Positions 54,360 through 62,134 of a stretch of 64,000 bases of DNA are shown here, one piece after another. The stretch comes from JANQPX01 sp050633905 (GTDB lineage: Bacteria > Pseudomonadota > Alphaproteobacteria > Geminicoccales > Geminicoccaceae). How positions within the stretch are numbered: position 1 is the stretch's first letter; each line of letters begins with the position of its first letter. Under the pieces are notes generated by a model. The model did not search any database. It was not told where the DNA came from and was given only the letters and a program-made list of their open reading frames with translations. The translations under genes were made by a program, and so were the position numbers. Location: positions 69,548-133,547 of the forward strand of contig JBOEHJ010000020.1 in assembly GCA_050633905.1 (NCBI GenBank), written 5' to 3'.

Positions 54360-55470
54360 CGAGGATCGGCGCTATATGGCCTTGGCGCTGCGTCTCGCCG
54401 AACGCGGCCTTGGCCAGACATGGCCAAACCCGCCAGTCGGCTGCGTTATTGCGAAGGATGGCCGCCTGGTCGGCCGCGGCTGGACCCAGCCTCCACCGGG
54501 CAATCACGCTGAAGTCGAAGCCCTGAACCGAGCCGGCTTAGCCGCACTAGGTGCTACGGCTTACGTGACGCTGGAGCCTTGCTGCCATTATGGGAGGACC
54601 CCGCCCTGTACCATGGCCCTGATTCATGCCGGTATCAGGCGGGTGGTGGTGGCGGCGAAAGACCCATTTCCCAGAGTCGACGGGCGAGGCATCGATCAGC
54701 TTCGCCAGGCCGGTATCGCCGTCGATGTCGGCTTATTTGAGGCCGAGGCCGAGGCGCATAATGCGGGCTTTCTCTTGAATGTCGGCCACCAGCGGCCTCT
54801 GGTCACCTTGAAGCTCGCCACAACCCTGGATGGCAAGATCGCGACGAGACTTGGCGAAAGCATGTGGATCACCGGCGAACGAGCAAGGAATTCAGGCCAC
54901 CAGCTTCGCGCCAGCCATGATGCGATCCTGATCGGCAGCGGCACGGCCCTTGCTGACGATCCTACCCTAACCTGCCGCCTGCCCGGCCTCACGAACCACT
55001 CGCCAGTCCGCGTCGTTCTGGATCGGCAATGTCGATTGCCTTTGAACAGCCGCCTTGTTCAGACAGCGCGTGAGATACCGACCTGGCTGATCACCAGTGC
55101 CAAGGCACCATCTGCCGCCGTTGCAGCCTATAAACAGGCTGGCATTGAGACCATACCCGTCGATCTCGATACACAGGCCGAAAACCAGCTCGACCTCGCT
55201 GAGGTCCTGGCGGCGCTTGCCAAGCGCGGAATCACCCGGCTTTTGGTGGAAGGTGGGGCGTCTGTTGCTGCGTCCCTACTCCGCCTGGGCCTCGTCGACC
55301 ACCTTGCCTGGTTCCAGGCACCGATGGTGATCGGCGGCGATGGACGGCCTTCAATCGAGACCTTATCGGTCGATCATCTCGATCAAGCGCCATCTTTTGT
55401 CAGAAACACTTGCGAAATGCTGGCGTCTGACGTCGGCGCGACGTATATCGTCAGGAAACCCTTGGGATAA
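54343..55470 (+). CDS. ribD: Riboflavin biosynthesis deaminase/reductase RibD
   Basis: A 375-residue bifunctional enzyme: deaminase then reductase steps converting the GTP-derived pyrimidine to 5-amino-6-ribitylaminouracil phosphate. The cytidine-deaminase-like zinc site is NHAEVEALNRAG with LEPCCHYGRTPPCTMALI. The reductase domain begins at about 150 (RPLVTLKLATTLDGKIATRLGESMWITG) and has LLVEGGASVAASLLRLGLVDHLAWFQAPMVIGGDG. ATG 54343 lies within the end of nrdR. Coupled to ribE four bases downstream. Confidence 0.95.
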   Translation: MPPPSDEDRRYMALALRLAERGLGQTWPNPPVGCVIAKDGRLVGRGWTQPPPGNHAEVEALNRAGLAALGATAYVTLEPCCHYGRTPPCTMALIHAGIRRVVVAAKDPFPRVDGRGIDQLRQAGIAVDVGLFEAEAEAHNAGFLLNVGHQRPLVTLKLATTLDGKIATRLGESMWITGERARNSGHQLRASHDAILIGSGTALADDPTLTCRLPGLTNHSPVRVVLDRQCRLPLNSRLVQTAREIPTWLITSAKAPSAAVAAYKQAGIETIPVDLDTQAENQLDLAEVLAALAKRGITRLLVEGGASVAASLLRLGLVDHLAWFQAPMVIGGDGRPSIETLSVDHLDQAPSFVRNTCEMLASDVGATYIVRKPLG

Positions 55471-55474
55471 GAAC

Positions 55475-56071
55475 ATGTTCACCGGTATTATCACCGATGT
55501 CGGCCGGATTGCCGCCATTGAGGATCGAAATGGCCGAGAGATCACGATCGAGACAGCCTTGCCGCTGGACCATATCTCGATCGGCGGGTCGATCGCGACC
55601 TCCGGCATCTGCCTGACCGCGGTCGACAAGGGCGATGACTGGTTCTCGGCCGTGGCTTCCGGCGCGACGTTGGAGGTGACTACGGCGGGGCGCTGGCAGG
55701 TGGGTGATCGGGTCAATCTGGAGCGCTCGCTTCGGATCGGTGATGAACTCGGCGGTCATATCGTCTTCGGCCATGTTGATGCCGTGGGTCACATCACCGA
55801 TCTTAGTGCCGTCGGCGAATCCCACCGCTTGGAAATCGAGGTCCCAGCATCGCTGGCACCGCTTGTTGCGGTCAAAGGGTCAGTCACCGTCGATGGCATC
55901 TCACTCACGGTCAACGAAACGGCCGACAACCGATTTGCCCTCAATATCATTCCCCATACCTTTGCTGAAACCAACCTGCCGGCGCGCGACATAGGCGATC
56001 CGGTCAATGTCGAAGCTGATATGCTGGCCCGCTATGTCGCGCGTCAGCTTGCCTTCAGGACGGAGTGTTAA
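55475..56071 (+). CDS. ribE: Riboflavin synthase alpha subunit
   Basis: A 198-residue trimeric enzyme that dismutates lumazine to riboflavin. It has the characteristic N-terminus MFTGIITDVGRIAAIE and two lumazine-binding repeats, the second starting about residue 95 (GGHIVFGHVDAVGHI), with GSVTVDGISLTVNE and IPHTFAETNL. ATG 55475 is fixed by MFTGI. In many Alphaproteobacteria a ribBA gene comes next; here ribH follows directly after three bases. Confidence 0.95.
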   Translation: MFTGIITDVGRIAAIEDRNGREITIETALPLDHISIGGSIATSGICLTAVDKGDDWFSAVASGATLEVTTAGRWQVGDRVNLERSLRIGDELGGHIVFGHVDAVGHITDLSAVGESHRLEIEVPASLAPLVAVKGSVTVDGISLTVNETADNRFALNIIPHTFAETNLPARDIGDPVNVEADMLARYVARQLAFRTEC

Positions 56072-56074
56072 GTC

Positions 56075-56557
56075 ATGAGCCAGGACATACCGTCCGATCA
56101 TCCTGTCGGCGGCAGGCCCGCCGGCGACCAGCCACATCTCTTAATCATCGAGGCGCGCTATTACGACGAAATCGGCGACATGCTGTTAACCGGTGCCGAG
56201 CGTGCCCTCAGCGAGGGCGGCGCGACTTTCGATCAAATCAACGTACCGGGCGCCTTGGAGATCCCGGCAGTTATTCGCATGGCGATCGAATCGGGGCAAT
56301 ATGATGCCTATGTGGCGCTTGGCTGCGTGATCGAGGGCGAGACCTGGCATGACCGGATCGTCGGCGGTGAGAGTGCGCGCGGGTTGATGGATCTGACGCT
56401 TTATGACGGTGCGTTGATCGGCAACGGCATTCTCACGGTGCATAGCCAGGAACAGGCCAAAGCGCGCGCCAATCCCGATGGCGGCAAGGGCAAAGGTGGC
56501 GATGCGGCAAGAGCAGCCCTTGCTCTCCTCAACGTCAAATCGTGCCTGCAGCGATGA
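56075..56557 (+). CDS. ribH: 6,7-dimethyl-8-ribityllumazine synthase
   Basis: A 160-residue lumazine synthase. Core: LIIEARYYDEIGDMLLTGAERALSEGGATFDQINVPGALEIPAVIRMAIESGQYDAYVALGCVIEGETWHDRIVGGESARGLMDLTLYDGALIGNGILTVHSQEQAKARA, which carries the active-site His in GETWH. The first 20 residues are a variable hydrophilic extension. It overlaps nusB by four bases (ATGA), typical of coupling. Confidence 0.95.
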   Translation: MSQDIPSDHPVGGRPAGDQPHLLIIEARYYDEIGDMLLTGAERALSEGGATFDQINVPGALEIPAVIRMAIESGQYDAYVALGCVIEGETWHDRIVGGESARGLMDLTLYDGALIGNGILTVHSQEQAKARANPDGGKGKGGDAARAALALLNVKSCLQR

Positions 56558-57033
56558 ACCGCCGACGCGCAGCTCGGTTTGCTGCCATCCAAGCGCTCTA
56601 TCAAGCCGAAATGTCGGGTCAGGATATCGAGCTGGTAATCAACGAATTCCAAGCCTTTCGCTTGGCGGATCTGCTGGAACCTCTGGAACTCGACGATGAG
56701 GCGCCAGAGGTCGATCGGGACTGGTTCGTAAAGATTTCGCAAGGTGCCTACGATGCCATGGGCGATCTTGATGCCAAGCTTGAGACAACGCTTTCCAGCG
56801 GCTGGACCTTGGCACGGCTTGGCTACCTGCTTCGGGCTTTTCTCCGCTCCGGCGCCTTTGAAATCCTTCGGGCCGATGAGGTGCCGAACAAGGTCGCGAT
56901 CAACGAATATCTTGAGCTCGCCCATGCCTTCCTAAGCAAGGAGGATGCCGGCTTTCTGAACGCCGTGTTCGATCGCCTGGCCACATCGCCCGTTGAGCCC
57001 GCCGCACAAGCTTCAAGCGAGAGCGAGGCCTAA
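56554..57033 (+). CDS. nusB: Transcription antitermination factor NusB
   Basis: A 159-residue helical protein that, with NusE, forms the rRNA antitermination complex at boxA. Motifs: RRAARFAAIQALYQAEMSG, then ARLGYLLRAFLRSGAFEIL and VPNKVAINEYLELAHAFLSKEDAGFLNAVFDRLA. ATG 56554 overlaps the ribH stop; an upstream GTG at 56542 is also in frame but less likely. Followed at once by thiL. Confidence 0.94.
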   Translation: MNRRRAARFAAIQALYQAEMSGQDIELVINEFQAFRLADLLEPLELDDEAPEVDRDWFVKISQGAYDAMGDLDAKLETTLSSGWTLARLGYLLRAFLRSGAFEILRADEVPNKVAINEYLELAHAFLSKEDAGFLNAVFDRLATSPVEPAAQASSESEA

Positions 57034-57040
57034 CAACATC

Positions 57041-58003
57041 GTGTCCGAGGGCGAATTCGCGTTCATTGACCGGCATCTCAAGCCACTTACCTCCGGGTTT
57101 GCAGGCGCCCTCGACCTCAGCGATGACGCGGCTCTGCTGGAACCGACCGAGGGGATGCAGCTGGTCATCGCCAAGGATGCGCTGATCGAAGGCGTCCACT
57201 TTTTCGCCCATGACCCGGCTGAGCAGATCGCGCAGAAGCTGTTGCGTGTGAACCTCTCCGATATGGCGGCCATGGGGGCGACGCCAAGAGGCTATCTCCT
57301 CGCATTGATGAGATCGCGCAATTTACCTCATGAATGGCTCACCCGGTTCACAGCCGGCCTCGGCGATGATCAAGGTGCTTTTGGTATTGTGCTGATGGGC
57401 GGCGATACCGTGGTGACATCAGGCCCTCTCAGTTTCTCCGTGACGATGCTCGGGGAAGTGCCAAGGGGCCAGGCCTTGCGCCGAAGCGGGGCGAGATCAG
57501 GCGATGACATCTATGTTTCCGGCACCCTCGGTGATGCCGCCCTTGGGCTTGCCGTGCTCCAGGGCCGGCTATCGCCGCCGATGAACGCCTCCAACTTTCT
57601 GATCGAGCGCTATCGGCTGCCACGACCAAGACTTGGCCTAGGCGAGGCGTTGCGCGGCGTGGCCCATGCGGCGATCGATATCTCCGATGGCTTGGTGGCC
57701 GATCTTGGACATGTCCTCATGGCCTCAAGCCTTGGCGCCGAAATATGCACAGCGCAACTACCCCTTTCCAAAGCGGCGGCCAACCAGCGGGGCGCGCTGG
57801 AAGCAGCATTAACCGGCGGCGATGACTATGAGCTACTCTTCACGGCCCATCCCGAACAAAGGCCAGCCATCCAGGCGATCGGCGAACAGCAAAAGGTCGC
57901 GTTGACACCAATCGGCAGTATCAAGGACACAGAAGCGCTTAAGGTGGTCGACCAAGACGGACATCCCATCACCATCGAAGGCGCTGGCTGGCAACATTTC
58001 TAG
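57041..58003 (+). CDS. thiL: Thiamine-monophosphate kinase
   Basis: A 320-residue kinase making thiamine diphosphate from thiamine monophosphate. GTG 57041 gives the usual N-terminus MSEGEFAFIDRHLKPLT; an earlier in-frame TTG (56993) lies inside nusB. Motifs: LSDDAALLEP, VIAKDALIEGVHFF, VNLSDMAAMGATPRGYLLAL, GGDTVVTSGPLSFSVTMLG, ISDGLVADLGHV and TGGDDYELLFTAHPEQ. End of the operon; a family-3 repeat begins at its stop codon. Confidence 0.94.
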   Translation: MSEGEFAFIDRHLKPLTSGFAGALDLSDDAALLEPTEGMQLVIAKDALIEGVHFFAHDPAEQIAQKLLRVNLSDMAAMGATPRGYLLALMRSRNLPHEWLTRFTAGLGDDQGAFGIVLMGGDTVVTSGPLSFSVTMLGEVPRGQALRRSGARSGDDIYVSGTLGDAALGLAVLQGRLSPPMNASNFLIERYRLPRPRLGLGEALRGVAHAAIDISDGLVADLGHVLMASSLGAEICTAQLPLSKAAANQRGALEAALTGGDDYELLFTAHPEQRPAIQAIGEQQKVALTPIGSIKDTEALKVVDQDGHPITIEGAGWQHF

Positions 58004-58030
58004 TGGTGTGGCCACGTCATCGAATTTCGG
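58003..58030 (+). repeat. Dispersed repeat family 3, copy 4
   Basis: GTGGTGTGGCCAC then GTCATCGAATTTC, overlapping the last base of thiL's TAG. It has one core difference from the 38484 copy. Confidence 0.45.
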
Positions 58031-58477
58031 CCGTTCAAATTGAACCTGCCTAGCACCTCGATGGAATGCCGGCTTTTTGGCGAGGCTTCGACCGCTATGC
58101 TAACTCGGCTGAAAGTCGACTGGTTTGTCGGCGCACGTACGATTTCAACTCGCCCGACCAGTCTCCTTAACCCTGCGCTAACCTCGCTCTGGCATTTCTA
58201 TTGTCGATACATGGGATCCTGGTCATTCCGTCCGCCCACTAAGAAGGGTAGGGCGAGGCACGGACTCCCAGGATCGCTTGGACCGTGAACCCAGCCATTT
58301 GGCGTACAAAAGATTATCGTAGCGCAAAACCTTGAAACATCATTCTGGGGTCAGAGCATTTTTCGATAAACGACTTCATCGCCGTTCCGCTTCCTGACAA
58401 ACCACTCGCCTCGCCTATCCGACGGTTGGCGGAAATATGGGTAGTGCCGCCAGATTCGTGTCGCTATACCAGGCTAT
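58004..58477. other. Gene-free gap after thiL with family 1 and 3 repeats
   Basis: 474 bases between convergent thiL and the transpeptidase gene. It contains family-3 copy 4 at the left edge and family-1 copy D at 58205-58286. No terminator T-run recognised. Confidence 0.5.
58205..58286 (-). repeat. Dispersed repeat family 1, copy D
   Basis: On the minus strand: CGGTCCAAGCGATCCTGGGA, then GTCCGTGCCTCGCCC and an internal TCTTAG shared with copy A. It ends GACCAGGATCCCATG. Arms pair imperfectly. Confidence 0.7.
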
Positions 58478-60211
58478 CTATTGAGCAACGGTGAGTTCGT
58501 CGTTCAGCTCTGGTGTCTTGACGTCGATACCAGCCGTTGTCGTCCCTTGCCGAGGCGAACTGCCGGCGAGCGCATCGGCCAGGATCTGGTCGCGCTCATA
58601 AACGTCGTTCCGGAAATGGACGACATTCTCCTCATCGACCCATGACGTCAGATAGGTGAGCTGCACCGGCAGCGGCTGATCCAGCCGAACGACGTTGCGT
58701 TCGCCGCTCTCAACGGTTGTAGCAATCTTTTCGGCGGACCAGGCGTCCTGCGATTTCAAAATCGCGGCAGCCAGTGCTTCGGGGTCGGCGACCCTCACGC
58801 AGCCATGGCTGAAACTGCGCTCATTCTCGCTGAAATGCGCCCGAACCGGAGTATCATGCAGATAGATATTGTATTCGTTCGGCATCATGAATTTGAGCCG
58901 CCCGAGCGCATTGGTCGGCCCCGGCCGCTGGCGGAGTTTGTAGTCGAAATCGTCGGCCGACAGGTCCGCCCAATTCACCTTTTGATGGTCCACTAGAGGA
59001 GCATTTTGGCTCCAGTCACTGAACAGATCGAAACCGTTGCGATCGAGATAGCCGGGATCAGCAAGGGTCTTCGGCAGGATCTCTTCCCGGGCTATGCTCT
59101 GGGGCACATTCCAAAAGGGATTGATCACCAGATAGGTCATATCGGAGGTAAAGACCGGTGTCTTATTGAAGAGGTTGCCGATCACAACAGGCGTATCGAA
59201 GACAACTTCACCCCGATCGATCAGCTCAAGATGAAAGTCGGCGAGATTGACCAGGATATAGCGTGATCCGTTGCGGTCCGACATCCAGCGCCTGCGCTCC
59301 AGATTGAGCACGATCTGTTCGATGCGCTCCTCAATTGGCGTATTCAGGGCCGTTAGGGTATTGGGACCGACCATGCCATCCTGACCGAGGCCGTGACGAC
59401 CTTGAAAATGCTCGACCGCCGCCATCAATTTCTCGTCGAATAGATGAGGGTCGCCTCCTTGGGCGGCCAGGTCGTCAGCCGGCTTCAGATCATTCAGCCG
59501 CAACAGAAGTTTTCGTAGCTGACCAACGCGTGGTGAGCGTTCGCCGCCTTCGAGGAGCGGGCCGTCATCGATGCTCGGCCAGCCGCCTACCCGCGCCATG
59601 GCCCGATAATTGGCAAGAACACCCTTCAAACGCCAGTAATCGACCTGACGTGGGCGATAGCCGCCGACAAAGACGCCGATATTGTCAGACTTGGCCGCTT
59701 TTTCGATCGCCTGAGCTTTATCGATATCCTGTGGATAGACAAAGAGTTCCGGATCAAGGGTACTCGGCTCAGTCCGCCCGGAGCCGAGATCGGACAGAAA
59801 CTGCATCAGGCTGAGACTGAGACGCAGATCCAGCTCGGCCATCGTTTGGGGATCGTCCGATGCCATGAGGTTGCGAATGACCCCGACATTGTAGTCATCA
59901 GGATTAAGGCCATCATAACTGGACCCCTCAAGAACACGCAGCAACTCGCGTGCGCGCTCGGTGGGCTCGTTATCATTGACCCAGATCGGCTCCATGTCGC
60001 GATCGACATAGAATTGGGTCAGTAGTTTCAAATCATCTGCATTCTCTTCGGCCAGGACCGCCAAGATGTTGCGGCCAAACCGATCGGTCTGCTGATCTTC
60101 GGTCACCTCTGCTGAGGCCGACATAGCGAGGCATAACAGGAAGGCGGTCGGCAATGCCCAAAAAGCACGCCCCTTCTTCATACACCAACGGCCTGTCAGC
60201 CTCTCGATCAT
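58478..60211 (-). CDS. L,D-transpeptidase (YcbB-like) with peptidoglycan-binding domain
   Basis: A 577-residue periplasmic enzyme forming 3-3 peptidoglycan cross-links. ATG 60211 is preceded by AGGGA at six bases; a second ATG at 60181 is possible. The signal peptide is ALPTAFLLCLAMSASA. An N-terminal scaffold is followed by a peptidoglycan-binding domain at about 225-290 (VGQLRKLLLRLND, then AVEHFQGRHGLGQDGMVGPNTLTALN). The YkuD catalytic domain spans about 318-478 with YLHDTP and SHGCVRV; the nucleophile is Cys471. This YcbB/LdtD layout, with a large insert, is common in Gram-negatives. Stands alone, convergent to thiL. Confidence 0.94.
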   Translation of the reverse strand: MIERLTGRWCMKKGRAFWALPTAFLLCLAMSASAEVTEDQQTDRFGRNILAVLAEENADDLKLLTQFYVDRDMEPIWVNDNEPTERARELLRVLEGSSYDGLNPDDYNVGVIRNLMASDDPQTMAELDLRLSLSLMQFLSDLGSGRTEPSTLDPELFVYPQDIDKAQAIEKAAKSDNIGVFVGGYRPRQVDYWRLKGVLANYRAMARVGGWPSIDDGPLLEGGERSPRVGQLRKLLLRLNDLKPADDLAAQGGDPHLFDEKLMAAVEHFQGRHGLGQDGMVGPNTLTALNTPIEERIEQIVLNLERRRWMSDRNGSRYILVNLADFHLELIDRGEVVFDTPVVIGNLFNKTPVFTSDMTYLVINPFWNVPQSIAREEILPKTLADPGYLDRNGFDLFSDWSQNAPLVDHQKVNWADLSADDFDYKLRQRPGPTNALGRLKFMMPNEYNIYLHDTPVRAHFSENERSFSHGCVRVADPEALAAAILKSQDAWSAEKIATTVESGERNVVRLDQPLPVQLTYLTSWVDEENVVHFRNDVYERDQILADALAGSSPRQGTTTAGIDVKTPELNDELTVAQ

Positions 60212-60287
60212 TCTTTTCCCTAGAAGTCAGCGGGTTGCTGCCCAAGCTTCAACTTCGGCAACGGAACACTCGAAGGTAAGTCGTAGT

Positions 60288-61667
60288 CTAAACGTTGTGT
60301 TGATACCAGCTGTAGTCGAGGGGTGGAACCACATCATGGTAACGATCACGTTCGGCAAGGCGACAAACGTGGTATAAACGGCACAAATCAGCCCCCAGGT
60401 ATTCAGGCAACAGCTCGGCGGATATCATCCGATCGAGCGCCCTGTCCCAGCTGATCGGCAAATCGGGCGCAACCTTCTCATAAGCATTACCGGCAATCGG
60501 CTCGCCGGGGTCGATCTCGTTCACGAGACCGTGATGCAGACCGGCTAGCACGGCGGCCAGTGCCAGATAGGGATTGGCATCAGCACCGGCCACGCGATGC
60601 TCGATCCGGCGTGAGGACGCCCTGCCCGCTGGAATGCGGAGCGCGACGGTTCTGTTATTATATCCCCAAGTCGAAGCGACCGGCGCATAGGACCTTGGCT
60701 TCAGGCGGCGAAAGCTATTGGCGTTGGGGGCAAAGATCAGCATCGCTTCCGCCATGGTCGCTTGAAGTCCGCCGATAGCGTGCCGAAGTTTTTGTTCGTC
60801 GGTTGCAAACAGGTTTTGCTGATCCTGATCCACAAGGCTCACATGAATATGCAGCCCGTTGGCCGCCTGCTCGGCAAAGGGCTTGGCCATGAAGGTGGCG
60901 CGAGCACCCGCCTCCCGTGCTGCTGCCTTGACCGCGCGCTTCAGCATGAAACCGTGATCGGCCGCCAGAAGTGCTTGATCAACATGGCCAAGATTGACCT
61001 CGAACTGACCGGACGCATATTCCGCACTGGCCGCCTTTGCCGGGATGGCCTGCTCGGCGCAATATTGATCGAGGATCGAAAAGAACTGATGCTCGTGATC
61101 GAGGGCATCCAAGTTGTAGACCTGAACGGCCGCCTCATCGCCAAGATCGGAGCGCCTCATCCTCGCCCGACCATCGCGCTCGGACCTCGGCGCTAGCAAG
61201 TAGAATTCAAGCTCTAGCGCGACCACAGGCTTAACCCCGAGATCATCGGCGAGGCGCTCGATCACCCGTTTCAGGGCGGATCTGGGATCGGCAAAAAACG
61301 GCGTACCGTCATGACCGAGCAGGGAGCCGAAAGCCTGAGCACCCTGGGCTTGCCAAGAAACAGGCCGAAAACTAGATGGATCGATGAGAACCGGACGGTC
61401 CGCATCCCCCTCTTCCCAGACCAGACCCGAGGCGTCGACATTGCAGCCGGTGGTATCCAGCGCATAGACCGAGCTTGGAAAACTGAGGCCACCTTTCAAG
61501 GCACCTTCGAAATCATCGATGGGAAGGCGCTTACCCCGTGCAATGCCAACGAGATCGGGGATCACCAGATCGACGGAGCGGGTATCCGGCCATTGCTGGC
61601 GAAACCCCTGCCAGGCCTGCTGCACGGCTCCATCAGCGCCATCGCCTTCAGGCGCATCCGAACTCAT
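60288..61667 (-). CDS. Glutamine synthetase family protein (gamma-glutamylpolyamine synthetase type)
   Basis: A 459-residue ATP-dependent ligase of the GS superfamily. The beta-Grasp N-terminus (VDLVIPDLVGIARGKRLPIDDFEGAL) precedes the catalytic domain, with metal/glutamate motifs VVALELEFYLLAPRS, SAEYASGQFEVNL, NGLHIHVSLVDQD, APNANSFRRLKPRSYAPVASTWGYNNRTVALRIP and RIEHRVAGADANPYLALAAVLAGLHHGL. The adenylylation-site loop of true GlnA is absent, so a PuuA-like gamma-glutamylputrescine or related role is more likely than ammonia assimilation (inference). This fits with agmatine deiminase at 33632, which supplies the putrescine route. It lies downstream of trxA on the same strand, with 56 bases between them. 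Confidence 0.88.
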   Translation of the reverse strand: MSSDAPEGDGADGAVQQAWQGFRQQWPDTRSVDLVIPDLVGIARGKRLPIDDFEGALKGGLSFPSSVYALDTTGCNVDASGLVWEEGDADRPVLIDPSSFRPVSWQAQGAQAFGSLLGHDGTPFFADPRSALKRVIERLADDLGVKPVVALELEFYLLAPRSERDGRARMRRSDLGDEAAVQVYNLDALDHEHQFFSILDQYCAEQAIPAKAASAEYASGQFEVNLGHVDQALLAADHGFMLKRAVKAAAREAGARATFMAKPFAEQAANGLHIHVSLVDQDQQNLFATDEQKLRHAIGGLQATMAEAMLIFAPNANSFRRLKPRSYAPVASTWGYNNRTVALRIPAGRASSRRIEHRVAGADANPYLALAAVLAGLHHGLVNEIDPGEPIAGNAYEKVAPDLPISWDRALDRMISAELLPEYLGADLCRLYHVCRLAERDRYHDVVPPLDYSWYQHNV

Positions 61668-61723
61668 GCAACCGACCTGCTTGTTGGGTCGCAGGTCTTA
61701 TCCCTGGCAGGGCTCACAAGACG

Positions 61724-62044
61724 TCAAAGTGATTCGTCAACCCACTCGAAGAGCTTGCTTTTCTGCATCGCGCCGACCTTGGTCGCCGCCAGCTCGCCAC
61801 CTTTGAACAGCATCAGGGTCGGAATGCCACGCACACCATATTTGGTCGGTGTCAGAGGGTTATCGTCGATATTGACCTTGGCGACACGAACGACTTCGCC
61901 TTTTTCATTGGCCAGCTCTTCGAGATGTGGCGCAATGCTCTTGCAGGGTCCGCACCATTCCGCCCAAAAATCCACGACCACCGGTGTATCTGACTGCAGA
62001 ACATCGGTCTCAAAGGATGAATCGGTGGTTTCGATTATCGCCAT
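61724..62044 (-). CDS. trxA: Thioredoxin
   Basis: A 106-residue thioredoxin, the general disulfide reductant of the cytoplasm. The active site is WAEWCGPCKS; the cis-proline region is VRGIPTLMLFKGGE, with the Asp in VVVDFWAEW. Start ATG 62044 (MAIIETTDSSFETDVL). It lies 90 bases downstream of addA on the same strand, the usual order in Alphaproteobacteria (addA-trxA). Confidence 0.96.
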   Translation of the reverse strand: MAIIETTDSSFETDVLQSDTPVVVDFWAEWCGPCKSIAPHLEELANEKGEVVRVAKVNIDDNPLTPTKYGVRGIPTLMLFKGGELAATKVGAMQKSKLFEWVDESL

Positions 62045-62134
62045 GCTTGCATCCCAATCAGGGTTACATCCAATTCAGCGCTGCCTCCGCAGGCTGTTCT
62101 TGCCGACAACAGTACGGGGAGCGCGCTAACAGCG

